Shown here one piece after another: positions 9,990-21,159 of a DNA stretch of 52,472 bases. Location: the NCBI RefSeq assembly GCF_000003815.2, contig NC_049984.1, positions 26,955,863 through 27,008,334 of the forward strand, given 5' to 3'. Made by a program: the position numbers and the translations under genes. The notes below the pieces were generated by a model. That model was not told where the DNA came from. It worked only from the letters and a program-made list of their open reading frames with translations, and ran no database searches. The DNA comes from Branchiostoma floridae (taxonomy: Eukaryota > Chordata > Leptocardii > Amphioxiformes > Branchiostomatidae). Position 1 is the stretch's first letter, and every line of letters begins with the position of its first letter.

Positions 9990-11970
9990 CACTTGAATAT
10001 CATAGTAAAACCCCTGGGCAAAAGGTAGAAAGTTATTTCAGTACCCAACATTACTTTAAAACATTTCTACATACGAATGAAGACTCACCTGGAGGATAAC
10101 CGCTAGCCGCTAAGCGAACCCTTCGGTAAAGCCCCAAAAGCGACCACTTACATTTGGACCTCTGAAATTTCAAGCAAAGTGTGCGTTACTTTCAACACGT
10201 GAATATTAGAGTAAATCCCCTGGGCAGAAGGTAGAAACTTATTTGAGTACCCAAAATTACTTTGTAACTTTTATACATACGAATGAAGACTCACCTGGGG
10301 GATAACCGCTAAGCGAACTCATCGGTAACCGGAAAAAAAGCGACCCCTTACATTTGGAACTCCGAAATTTAAAACAAAGTGTGTGTTACTTTCAACACTT
10401 GAACATCATAGTAAAACGTCTGGGCAGAAGGTAGAAAGTTATTTGAGTACCCAAAATTACTTTGTAACTTTTCTACATACGAATGAAGACGCTAACCGCT
10501 AAGCGAACCCTTCGGTAACCGCAAAGAAAGCGACCCCTTACATTTGGACCTCTGAAATTTTAAACAATTGTGAGTTACATTCAACACTTGAATATTATAG
10601 TAAAACGCCTGGGTAAAAGGTAGAAAGTTATTTGAGTACCCAAAATTACTTTGCAACTTTTCTACATACGAATAAAGACTCGCTTGGGGGATAACCGCTA
10701 AGCGAACCGTTCAGTAACCCAAAAAAAAGAGACCCCTTACATTTGGCCCTACGAAATTTCCAACCAAAGTGTACGTTACTTTCAACACTTGAATATTATA
10801 GTAAAACCACTGGGCAGAAGGTAGAAAGCTATTCTAGTACCCAAAATTACTTAAAAACTTTTCTGCATACGAATGAAGACTCACCCGGGAGATAACCGCT
10901 AAGCGAACTCTTCGATAACCGCAAAAAAGCGACTCCCTACATTTGGACCTCTGAAATTTCAAACAAAGTGTGCGAAACTTTCAACGCTTGAATATTAGAA
11001 CAACAACCCTGTGTGGAAAGTAAAAACTCATTTGAGTACCCAAAATTACTTTGTAACTTTTTTACATACGAATGAAGACTCACCTGGGGGTTAACCGCTA
11101 AGCGAACCCTTTGGTAACCCCCCAAAAGCGACCCCTTACATTTGGACCTCCGAAATTTTAAATAAAGTGTGCGTCACTTTCAACACTTGAATATCATAGT
11201 AAAACCCCTGGGCAAAAGGTAGAAAGTTATTTCAGTACCCAACATTACTTTAAAACATTTCTACATACGAATGAAGACTCACCTGGAGGATAACCGCTAG
11301 CCGCTAAGCGAACCCTTCGGTAAAGCCCCAAAAGCGACCACTTACATTTGGACCTCTGAAATTTCAAGCAAAGTGTGCGTTACTTTCAACACGTGAATAT
11401 TAGAGTAAATCCCCTGGGCAGAAGGTAGAAACTTATTTGAGTACCCAAAATTACTTTGTAATTTTTATACATACGAATGAAGACTCACCTGGGGGATAAC
11501 CGCTAAGCGAACTCATCGGTAACCGGAAAAAAAGCGACCCCTTACATTTGGAACTCCGAAATTTAAAAAAAAGTGTGTGTTACTTTCAACACTTGAACAT
11601 CATAGTAAAACGTCTGGGCAGAAGGTAGAAAGTTATTTGAGTACCCAAAATTACTTTGTAACTTTTCTACATACGAATGAAGACGCTAACCGCTAAGCGA
11701 ACCCTTCGGTAACCGCAAAGAAAGCGACCCCTTACATTTGGACCTCTGAAATTTTAAACAATTGTGAGTTACATTCAACACTTGAATATTATAGTAAAAC
11801 GCCTGGGTAAAAGGTAGAAAGTTATTTGAGTACCCAAAATTACTTTGCAACTTTTCTACATACGAATAAAGACTCGCTTGGGGGATAACCGCTAAGCGAA
11901 CCGTTCGGTAACCCAAAAAAAGAGACCCCTTACATTTGGCCCTACGAAATTTCAAACAAAGTGTGCGTTA
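9990..11970. repeat. 1194-bp higher-order duplication within the satellite
   Basis: The block 9990-10780 recurs almost base for base at 11184-11970, including private variants such as TTTCAGTACCCAACATTAC, the GATAACCGCTAGCCGCTAAG insertion, AACTCATCGGTAACCGG and the loss of a segment in GAATGAAGACGCTAACCGCT. The offset is 1194 bp (six units), constant at four anchors checked. Confidence 0.9.
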
Positions 11971-14390
11971 CTTTCAACACTTGAATATCATAGTAAAACC
12001 CCTAAGCAGAAGGTATAAAGTTATTTGAGTACCACAAATTACTTTGTAACTTTTCTACATACGAATAAAGACTTACCCAGGGGATAACAGCTAACGGCTA
12101 AGCGAACCCTTCGGTAACCGCAAAAAAGCGACCCCTTACATTTGGAACTCCGAGATTTCAAACAGAGTGTGCGTTACTTTCAACACTTGAATATTATAGT
12201 AAAAGCCCTGGGCAGAAGGTAGAAACTTATTTGAGTAACCAAAATCAATTTTTCACTTTTCTACATACGAATGAAGACTCACCTGGGGGATAAACGCTAC
12301 TCGAACCCTTCCGTAACCCAAAAAAAGCGCCCCCTTACATTTGGACCTCCGAGATTTCAAACAGAGTGTGCGTTACTTTCAACACTTGAATATCAAAGTG
12401 ATTTGAGTACCCAAAATTACTTTGTAACTTTTTTATATACGAATAAAGGCTCACATGTGGAATAACCGCTGACCCTTCGGTAACCGCAAAATAGTGACCC
12501 CATACGATCGGACTTCCGAAGTTTCAAAGAAAATGTGCGTTACTTTTAACACTTGAATATCATAATAAAACCCGTAAGCAGCAGGTAGAAAGTGATTTGA
12601 GTACCCAAAATTACTTTGTAACTTTTCTATATACGAATGAAGGCTCACATGTGGGATAACCGCTAACCCTTCGGTGACCGCAAAAAAGCGACCCCAAACA
12701 ATTGGACTTCCGAAATTTTAAAGAATATGTGCGTTGATTTCAACACTTTGTAACTTTTCTATATACGAATAAAGGCTCATATATTGGATAACCGCTAACC
12801 TGTAAGTAACCGTCAAAAAGCGACCCCACACGATCGGACTTCCGAAATTTCAAAGACAATGTGCGTTACTTTTATCTCTAGAATATCATAGTAAAAAATG
12901 TTAGCAGCAGGTAGAAAGTGATTTGAGTACCCAAAATTACTTTGTAACTTTTCTATATACGAATGAAGGCTCACATGTGGGATAACCGCTAACCTGTCGG
13001 TAACCGTCAAAAAGCGACCCCATACGATCGGACTTCCGAAATTTCAAAGAAAATGTGCGTTACTTTCAAGACTTCATTATGTTAGTGAAACTCGTCAGCA
13101 GCAGGTAGAAAGTGATTTGAGTACCCAAAATTACTTTGTAACTTTTTTATATACGAATTACGGCTCACATGTGGGATAACAGCTAACCCTTCAGTAACCA
13201 CATAAAGCGACCTCATACGATCGGACTTCCGAAATTTCAAAGAAAATGTGCGTTACTTTCAAGACTTCATTATGTTAGTGAAACTCGTAAGCAGCAGGTA
13301 GAAAGTGATTTGAGTACCAAAATTACTTTGTAACTTTTCCATATACAAATGAAAGCTCAGATGTGGGATAACCGCTATCCCGTCGGTAACCGCAAAAAAG
13401 CGACCCAATAGGATCGGACTTCCGAAATTCATAAAAAAATGTGCGTTACTTTCAACACTTGAATATTGTAGTGAAACCCACAAGCAGCAGGTAGAAAGTG
13501 ATTTGAGTACCCAAAATTACTTTGTAACTTTTCTATATACGAATGAAGGCTCATATATGGGATAACCGCTAACCCGTAGGTAATCGCTAAAAAGCGACCC
13601 CATAGGATCAGACTTTGGAAATTAAAAAAAAATGTGAGTTACTCTCAACACTTGAATATCATAGTAAAACACATAAGCAGCAGGTAAAAAGTGATTTGAG
13701 TACCCAAAATCACTTTGCCGTCGGTAACCGCAAAAAAGCGACCCCATAGGATCGGACTTCCGAAATTTAAAAAAAAATGTGTGTTACTTTCAACACTTGA
13801 ATATCATAGTAAAAGACGTAAGCAGTAGGTAGAAAGTGATTTAAGTACCAAAATTACTTTATAACTTTTCTATATACGAATGAAGGCTCACACGTGGGAT
13901 ATCCGCTAACCCTTCGGTAACCGCAAAAAAGCGACCCCATACAATCAGCTTCCGAAATTTCAAAGAAAATGTGCGTTACTTTCAACACTTGATTATGTTA
14001 GTGAAACTCGTCAGCAGCAGGTAGAAAGTAATTTGAGTACCCAAAATTACTTTGTAACTTTTCTATATACGAATGAAGGCTCACATGTGGGATAACCACT
14101 AACCCGTCGGTAACCGCAAAAAAGCGACCCCATACGATCGGACTTCCGAAATTTCAAAGAAAATGTGCGTTACTTTCAACACTTGATTATGTTAGTGAAA
14201 CTCGTAAGAAGCAGGTAGAAAGTGATTTGAGTACCCAAAATTACTTTGTAACATTTCTATATACGAATGAAAGCTCACATGTGGGATAACAGCCAATCCG
14301 TCGGTAACCACAAAAAAGCGACCCCATACGATCGGACTTCGAAATTTCAAAGAAAATGTGCGTTACTTTCAACACTTGAATATCATAGTT

Positions 14391-14513
14391 AAACACGTAA
14401 GCAGCAGGTAGAAAGTGATTTGAGTACCCAAAAGTACTTTGTAACTTTTCTAAACACGTAAGCAGCAGGTAGAAAGTGATTTGAGTACCCAAAAGTACTT
14501 TGTAACTTTTCTA
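14391..14513. repeat. 61-bp direct duplication inside a satellite unit
   Basis: AAACACGTAAGCAGCAGGTA through TTTGTAACTTTTCT occurs at 14391 and again at 14452 with no visible difference, including the private AAAAGTACTTTG variant. It is a recent slippage or unequal exchange event. Confidence 0.9.
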
Positions 14514-14806
14514 TTTACTAAGTACGAATGAAGGCCCACATGTGGGATAACCGCTAACCCGTCGGTAACCGCAAAAAAAGCGACCCCATACGGTCGGACT
14601 TCCGAAATTTCAAAGAAAATGTGCGTTACATTCAACACTTGAATATCATAGTAAAACACGTAAGCAACAGGTAGAAAGTGATTTGAGTAACCAAAATTAC
14701 TTTGTAACTTTTCTATATACGAATTAAGGCTCACATGTGGGATAACCGCTAACCCTTTGATAACCGCAAAAAAGCGACCCTATATGATTGGACTTCCGAA
14801 ATTTCC

Positions 14807-15239
14807 TGGTTAGCACATGGCAGACTGGAGATAAACAGCACAATGGAGATCTTTTTCTTTGGGAACACCCATATGTAATCATTCTAAAATAGCATATAAT
14901 CATGAACTATACTAAATAAGTCTATTTTGTAGGGCATCAACAAGCTGAGGTCACATTCCCTTCAAAACTGCAAGAAGCCTTGTACAGAAAACTAACCTAC
15001 TGTACTCAAAGGAAACCGTCAACTGGCCCTCCACTGGGAAGCCAGGCTGATAAGGAACACCAGCCAGGCAGTGACTAGACCTGTACCTATCCGTTTGTTG
15101 GAAGATCACAATTTTTATACATGCTTATTTGGTGCAATGATGTCGCAGCGTCTCTGCCTAAATATTGGTATGCAATGCTTTAGGGTTGAGTGAACTAAAA
15201 ATGTAAAGAAAAAGTAGGAAAAGCTACTTTTTGTTTTGT
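14807..15239. other. Spacer between satellite and right arm
   Basis: No tandem repeat, TIR or convincing frame. It has no match to the spacer on the left side of the array. Confidence 0.4.
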
Positions 15240-16880
15240 TCAAATATTACGTAGTAGACCTTTAATCCTATGTTCAACCGTCCTGGTCACTTAGATTCAT
15301 ACTGAATGCAATCATTTGGCCATTTTTTTATTCGCGCGCTGGCATCAGTTTCGGTGTTTCTTTGGATGACATCCATATAACGAAATCAACATAGTGTATC
15401 GAATTTTTTTTAAAAGAGCGGTACTTCGAAAAACCCCTAAGTAGCCCCCGGTGCGCTGGACACGTCATCACCCAGCCGCTACCGAATACCCTCCCCAGAC
15501 GAAATGTACACAAGCGCCGCCATAAAATAGTGCAGCCAAAAATGGAACATGCAATTGATATGCGGTTTCATTTGATTCTTTTGTTTGCTTTTGACTATCA
15601 AATAATTTTTTTCTTAATTTTTGACGGTGTAAGCTGTATGTAAGTGTTTCATTTAAAGTTCAGCAGCATTCCAGATGTTTACGTGCATTGATACAAGAGT
15701 AGTGCTTCTGTCATATGCGGAATCCACTCAGTGCAGGGCGGCCATTGTGAGGTGAGGGTGAACATCAGTTTCCACAAATTGTGAATTCTTATTTTACTTC
15801 ATTGTGCCTCAGAAGTTTTTCTTGTCATCTTATAGTATAGCTGTAGCGATTTGAAACTGAAAAAAAAAGATATTACCGGTGAAGAAAACTGGTTTATGGC
15901 GGCCTTTGTGGGGAAAATTTCTGGCGTTGAAAACTCAGAGAAAGGATAAAGTTTGTCTGAAATCCTCGACGATACCGGCGTATTTTGAACACACAACCTC
16001 GATTTAGTTTACCCAGAGGTTGTGGACGATGTTTCAGTGAGGTTTATGTGTGTGAAGGTCCGTTTCTGTTACCGAGTCCTGTAGCTACGGAACAAAGGAC
16101 CGGGGTGGCGTGGTCAGGTCATACGCTATGGGCTTTGTTCTCACTGGGTTATGTAAACTGTCTTGATCTGTGAAAGTTCCTGACGTGGCATTTTGATTTA
16201 AAAGGGTTCAAGTGCTACCCAATAATTGAATTTGTAACATCCACTGTTTGATTTTGAAATGTACTTCGTTAATTTACACTCGATGTCTTATTTGGAACTA
16301 CTAGTACGCTAGTCTGTAGAAAAATAATAACGGGTAGAGTGCGGGTTTGTATCATGCTCGGTCACAATTGTCACAGAAAATATGTATGACTTTTTAAAGC
16401 TTATTCGTAGTTTCTAATTGTAATATCTCGACTGCTGATGTTGTACAGTAATGTAAACATTTCTTTTTTCCACAGGTCAACCCAGAGGTACAAGATGCCA
16501 CATGCGTCTGGTGATCTTTGAAGTGTTCAGCTTCAAGTGTGAAATCATCTTATACCTACTGCAGGATGCTGAGACTAAACAACCAGCCCCTTGATGGGAA
16601 CAACAGTAGCTGTTGCAATGTTATCTTCCATACACATCCAAATATAAAACAGGTGACAGAGCAAAACTATTGGCAATGGCAGGACATCCAGCTTACTCGG
16701 GTTGTTCTGTTAGGTCTTCAGTATTACAGCTGTCAAGCCTCTTGGAAACCCAGACTTCGGGGATTGTGCCTCTGGTACAGTGGGGGCTTGTTCAGCTAAG
16801 TTAGATGAGTTTGCTGGATGTCAAGGTCACAAATAATTTTTCGTTCCTTTTGCTCTTATTCCTGATTGTACTTTGCCTCA
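15240..16880 (-). repeat. Right arm of the large inverted repeat
   Basis: Reverse complement of 6940-8700 (see that entry). Conserved landmarks here are TTATGGCGGCCTTTGTGGGG (15895), AATCCTCGACGATACC (15961), CTGTAGCTACGG (16078), ATCATCTTATACCTACTGCA (16543) and GGAAACCCAGACTTCGGGGA (16744). Because the arms are long and similar, single-stranded DNA or a transcript through the region could fold into a hairpin of more than 1.6 kb with a loop of about 6.5 kb. Confidence 0.9.
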
Positions 16881-16899
16881 GCCTGGCCTGGTGGGGTAA

Positions 16900-17050
16900 T
16901 GACGCCGGAGCCTACTTACTGCTGTACAGGTGGAGCAATGGCTGCGGGGACATGCATGTTGTAGACGTCATACTGCTGTACCGGTAGGGTAATGACGCCG
17001 GAGCCTCCATACTGCTGTACCGGTGGGGTAATGACTACCATACTACGTCC
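16900..17050 (-). CDS. Candidate exon with Pro-Val-Gln-Gln-Tyr repeats
   Basis: The minus strand reads VVITPPVQQYGGSGVITLPV, then QQYDVYNMHVPAAIAPPVQQ and a stop; a further decayed repeat follows. The repetition reflects imperfect tandem DNA units (ACTGCTGTACCGGTGGGGTA with TGACGCCGGAGCC). It lies just outside the right arm and in the same orientation as the PEAQSPKSGF reading within the arm, so it may be an upstream exon of the arm-borne gene. The left arm has no counterpart. Confidence 0.3.
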
Positions 17051-17302
17051 GTGCGGCTTTGCCGTTTAACTCTGCCCAGTTTGCACTAGGCTGCCACTAA
17101 ACGCGACAACCCCCCGGAAAACCTGTAGAAGTGAGTGTTCCTGAGAATGAAATAGAGAAGGAATGAATACTTTTCATTGTTTTGAAGATAGCATAAGGGT
17201 CAAACTTAGACGTTCGGAATTCGTTTCATTGGTATTATCAAGGGCATCTGAGTGTAGGCATACAGACAATGTAACTTTGTATCTGATGCCAAAAGTAAAT
17301 GT

Positions 17303-17625
17303 TTAATTGTACTGCAGTGTTGCGATGTTCCCTTGCTGGGCTGCACTGTCCAGCCCTTGCAAAATGGCCTGCAGGTTCATGGCGGTGATGGCATTTTTGT
17401 GCGCGGACGCCCTGCACTCCAACGCATTTCTTCCAATGGGAGGGCGTCTGGCGGAGAGCTGGTGTGTGTTGATAACTACCACGCGACGCTGGAAATGGTA
17501 TGACCGGTGACGCGGTTCAGTCCTGGGCGTAGCCGGTGCACTTGCAGGTTGGGCTGGTATCCTGTTGTTGATATTGTTGGCTAGACATTTCAAAGACATC
17601 CCCCTCACCAGCATCAGTCATCCTG
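17303..17625 (-). CDS. Candidate 5' exon or ORF, unknown protein
   Basis: Two minus frames compete. One is a 103-codon frame starting MLVRGMSLKCLANN. The other begins at an ATG just after an acceptor-like AAACACACAG: MTDAGEGDVFEMSSQQYQQQ followed by DTSPTCKCTGYAQD and a stop. The second has the acidic-then-Gln/Tyr composition that would suit the QQY-rich segment at 16900-17050. Neither is recognised. Confidence 0.3.
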
Positions 17626-17639
17626 TGTGTTTGCAAAAA

Positions 17640-18856
17640 GTTTTAATTAAATCAATGTCACAAGGGCCTTGAAAAGCAACATTTAACTTTTCTCCAGGCA
17701 GTATTATTATCTTTGTCACCTAAGTACAAATCTTTGTCCCCAAAGTACAAAATAAATGTAGTCAGTGCAATGTCCACTTGCATTTGTTTCACTTTTCTTT
17801 TGCTTAATGGTACATGTACAGAGCGACTTGTTCTAAATGCTCACGGTCTAGTCTATTAGCGTGCGTTCACAGCAAGAAAAGAGGTGTGTCTTTAGGTCTA
17901 TGGTGAAACTTCTCGTAGTGTATGATATTTTAGAGTAGAGGTGGTGGTAACGTGGATAGGAATCAAATTACATTTTTCATAATTACATTTTTGATAATAG
18001 ATCTACACCTTGCAAGTTCTTACTGTTGAACTCCGCTGACGTCACCCGCTGATGTGGACAGCCAGGATGGTGTATGGCCCGTCCGGACAATTCCTGAACG
18101 CTGTTGCAAGTTTGTCCACAGGACCGGGGTCAGCGTGTTGACATAGGTGCTACCACATTGGCTCGATCATGTTGGCCACATGATCCAAGCTTGGTTAACG
18201 GGATCCTTCCACTTCCCTTTTTGCACCCTTAAATTCTCGTTTCCTGCAGGGGTTACATATGGCAGATCCGACAGACATTACTCTGTTTTTGGCTCTCTAC
18301 AAATGAGTAGACAGATGTGTTGGGTATTTCATTTTTCTTCTTAAAATGTTCAACAATGACATACCACAGAATGTCATGGGCATTTTAACCTTGAAGTTGA
18401 AACTAATAATATCTATGACAACAGCAAAAACAAATTATTTTTCTGATGCCTTAAAACACAACGATCATATAAAACTTTTACAGCAGGTTTGGAAAATTAT
18501 ACACCTCCTGTGGTGTCATCTTCATACCACTTTCTAGTCTACTCTATGCCAGAAAGGTAGCAACCTTTGACTTTATGGTTTGAATTCCTCTTAAAAACCT
18601 TCCCCCTGTTGTGGGGCACTTGGGATTGGCAAGAACAATCCTCACCCCCACCCCCAGGGCCTTCATCAGCTGCATCAGCTCCCTGCATTGGTGTAGGAAA
18701 TGTCACAAGATTTAGATACAGTAAAATTAAAATTAAATTGACTGTTAATGGTTTAAAAGTTTATTTTCACCTGAACAAAATGTACCACCATTGCTTTTTT
18801 AGTTAACAGATGTTAATAAACAGTTTCTTTACGCCTGAACAAAAAGTACCCCAAAG
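17640..18856. other. Intergenic or intronic stretch with only weak exon candidates
   Basis: AT-rich sequence. On the minus strand, about 18035-18130 reads DPGPVDKLATAFRNCPDGPY and 18645-18690 reads GADAADEGPGGGG between an AG and a GTGAGG; both are too short to call. Otherwise I see no gene, TIR or repeat. Confidence 0.35.
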
Positions 18857-18880
18857 GTGGCTGTCTTACCTACGATAAAC

Positions 18881-19418
18881 GTGGCTGGGAAGACTCGGGC
18901 TCCACACGTGGCTGGGAAGACTCGGGCTCCACACATGGCTGGGAAGACTCTGGCTACACACGTGGCTGGGAAGACTCAGGCTCCATACGTGGCTGGGAAG
19001 ACTCAGGCTCCACACGTGGCTGGGAAGACTCGGGCTCCACACGTGGCTGGGAAGACTCGGGCTCCACACGTGGCTGGGAAGACTCGGGCTCCATACGTGG
19101 CTGGGAAGACTCGGGCTCCATACGTGGCTGGGAAGACTCAGGCTCCACACGTGGCTGGGAAGACTCGGGCTCCACTTATGGCTGGGAAGACTCGGGCTCA
19201 GCACGTGGCTGGGAAGACTCGGGCTCCACACGTGGCTGGGAAGACTCGGGCTCCACTTATGGCTGGGAAGACTCGGGCTCAGCACGTGGCTGGGAAGACT
19301 CGGGCTACACACGTGGCTGGGAAGACTCGGGCTCCATACGTGACTGGGAAGACTCGGGCTCCACACGTGGCTGGGAAGACTCGGGGTCCATACGTGGCTG
19401 GGAAGACTCAAGCTCTAG
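18881..19418. repeat. 27-bp minisatellite, 20 units
   Basis: Twenty head-to-tail copies of GTGGCTGGGAAGACTCGGGC plus TCCACAC, with a few recurring substitutions (C/T at the CACAC/CATAC position, CTTATG, CAGCAC). The consensus unit has no stop in any of its six frames (VAGKTRAPH, WLGRLGLHT, GWEDSGSTR; VWSPSLPSH, CGARVFPAT, VEPESSQPR), so long ORFs of 216 and 181 codons appear on both strands. The minus VEPESSQPR frame is in line with sequence beyond the gag fragment to its right, so it probably grew inside or beside that coding region. Confidence 0.95.
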
Positions 19419-20080
19419 GCCTACCGTCCGCCGTGAAATCTCGCCGGGGGTTCCGGCCGGAGGAGCGAAACTTGTTATTACTTCTACTACCCGATTGGCC
19501 TCGTTGATTCGGCCCACCTGACTGGCAAGGCCCGGCATGGGTGGTTTGGGGTTCGGCCTGACCCCTCAAATTGTCGCTACACATTCTCAAATTCTCGCTA
19601 CACAACGTCCCTGCTACCCTGGATAAATAATGGTTCTGCACTTATAGCCCATGTCTTTCTCGCCCGAGTTCTTCTAGTAGAGATCTACCTGTCGCATCAG
19701 AGAGACGGCGTCTGGGGAGGCGACTCCGAGTGCTGGCAACGAGGCGGCGGTGCCCGACGCGCCTCGATCTAGAGCCTCAGACGCGCAAGCACCGCGCACC
19801 TGTACACCTCGCACCCGGGTGTTTGCCTCCACCAGCGCGAGAGCTTCCTCTTTAACTTCAGCAAACGTGAGGGTCTCTTGTCGCCAGACTCGGTGCAGGA
19901 GCTCTAGTCTTATGTATTTATCTCTAAGCCCCTCAACAAACTGGTCGCGAAGCGCTTTGTCGGGGTCCGTGCAAATTTGGGCATCCTGGCTACGAGCCCG
20001 TCGCATCAGGGTTTGAAGCTGGACAGCATATGCCCGAACAGTCTCGTCCGACCTCTGACTGTAAAACCTACCCATTAAAA
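19408..20080 (-). pseudogene. gag: Ty3/Gypsy-type gag fragment
   Basis: The frame from 20075 reads GRFYSQRSDETVRAYAVQLQ, then a DPDKALRDQFVEGLRDKYIR block and TFAEVKEEALALVEANT. This is the C-terminal part of a retrotransposon gag capsid-like domain (the [RK]F-x-QR-x-E-[ST]-V-x2-[YF]-x2-[ER]L core). About 100 N-terminal residues are missing: the match begins abruptly at the start codon. After a stop region near 19670 a second frame (19408-19641) gives a Gly/Arg/Gln-rich basic tail; no CCHC knuckle is present. No protease or RT follows; instead the 27-bp minisatellite begins. No LTRs are seen. Confidence 0.7.
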
Positions 20081-20084
20081 GTTC

Positions 20085-20587
20085 GCAGAAATAATTAAAC
20101 AGTAACCTTAAATGCCCTCCTTAGTGTAGTGGGTCTAGGATCTTCTGGGGGTGCCCCCGGTCCCGTGGGTTTCACTGTCTACACCTGGTTGTTGCGCATT
20201 TGGACCATAATAGCCCAGAGCTCTTTGCGTACTTTGCCAGTTTTTTCTTCCCGCACTTAACTATAATGTATTCCGTTACAATAATTGTAAAAAAATAAGT
20301 AACGCAGGCAAACCTGTCAGTGTAGCATGGATTTCGGACACCGTGTGCCAAGACGTACGACCTCAACCCAGGGCAAGTCAGATATTTACATAAAGTAAAG
20401 TGGAATGTTCACAGATGGATTAAACTACCTCGCGGGGCTGGATTGCAGAAGAGCAGAAAAACAAGCGTTCACACTGAAAATAAACAAACAATCCGGATCC
20501 TTGCAGTTTAATCCGCTTGTTGTTTTTCTTAGTGTTATTATAAAATCAGTTTACGGAATATGAAAATTTTTAGGGATGTTTGCTCAC
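20085..20587. other. Stretch without recognisable feature
   Basis: AT-rich, no convincing open frame, repeat or terminal inverted repeat. Confidence 0.4.
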
Positions 20588-20784
20588 CGTATATGGCCTC
20601 CAGCCTGTTTTGGTCCAGATGTCCAAAGTCATTGCTACCATAAACATTATTTTGCGACGTGTACAGTTCCAGGGTGGTGAAGATTTCCTGCACAACCGGA
20701 TCCTTTGTCCATCATCCAACCATGGGAGCTGGTTGGCAGTGGCTGCCTGGATGGTGACGCTTCTCCTCGGATGTCCTAATGGAA
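20588..20784 (-). pseudogene. Candidate internal exon with one in-frame stop
   Basis: On the minus strand an acceptor CTGTATTTACAG and a donor GTGAGC bound 197 nt. The convincing frame in the second half reads TKDPVVQEIFTTLELYTSQN then NVYGSNDFGHLDQNRLEAIY, typical of an amphipathic helical protein. The first half of that frame reads RTSEEKRHHPGSHCQP and ends in a TGA before WTKDPVV. Either the exon begins later or the copy is dead. Family unknown. Confidence 0.45.
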
Positions 20785-21159
20785 CTGTAAATACAGAAGT
20801 TATGCATGTATGCTATAAAACGACATCGATATGATAACACACGCGACTTAGTACATGGAACTGCAAATATTGTAAGACAGTCCAAGTGTTCAATGAATAT
20901 GCTGGTTTTCATAGTCTGTGGACAACATTATCCAATTTACCTTACTTCATGTGACAGTGCTAGTCCGAAAGCTTGAGTTGTTAATAACCTCAATTTTTTA
21001 CAAGCAACTTTACTCTGGCTTTTATTATGGTAATTGGTCTATTCCTTTTCTACAACTGACCTCTTCCACCGGACGGGGGCCTGCGTTCCTGTGCCCGTGC
21101 CGTACACTGCTACATGTTAGGGCTTCGCCGACAGCAGAAGCCACACATGGTATGTACTT

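Larger units (their letters stand above)
9800..14806. repeat. ~200-bp satellite array, about 25 units
   Basis: Anchors such as TTTGAGTACCCAAAATTACT recur every 189-206 bp from about 9838 to 14683 (25-26 occurrences, one of them inside a short extra duplication). Each unit carries in order a CAGCAGGTAGAAAGT or CAGAAGGTAGAAACT block, the anchor, a TATACGAATGAAG block, GATAACCGCTAA, a GGTAACCGCAAAAAAGCGAC block, and TGTGCGTTACTTTCAACACT. Units before about 12.4 kb read CTACATACGAATGAAGACTC and average close to 200 bp; later ones read CTATATACGAATGAAGGCTC with GATCGGACTTCCG and average about 195 bp. The many 60-110-codon minus frames in it are periodic artefacts, not genes. Confidence 0.97.

Noticed and set aside
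9623-14734. Fifteen or so ORFs of 61-114 codons within the satellite
   Set aside because: They share the period of the satellite, carry the same repeated peptide and have no independent coding evidence.
18881-19418. CRISPR-like array
   Set aside because: Units are contiguous with no unique spacers; the context is animal DNA.
18857-19507. 216-codon plus ORF of VAGKTRAPH repeats as a secreted repeat protein
   Set aside because: The 27-bp unit is open in all six frames, so ORF length is not evidence; no promoter, signal peptide or splice support.
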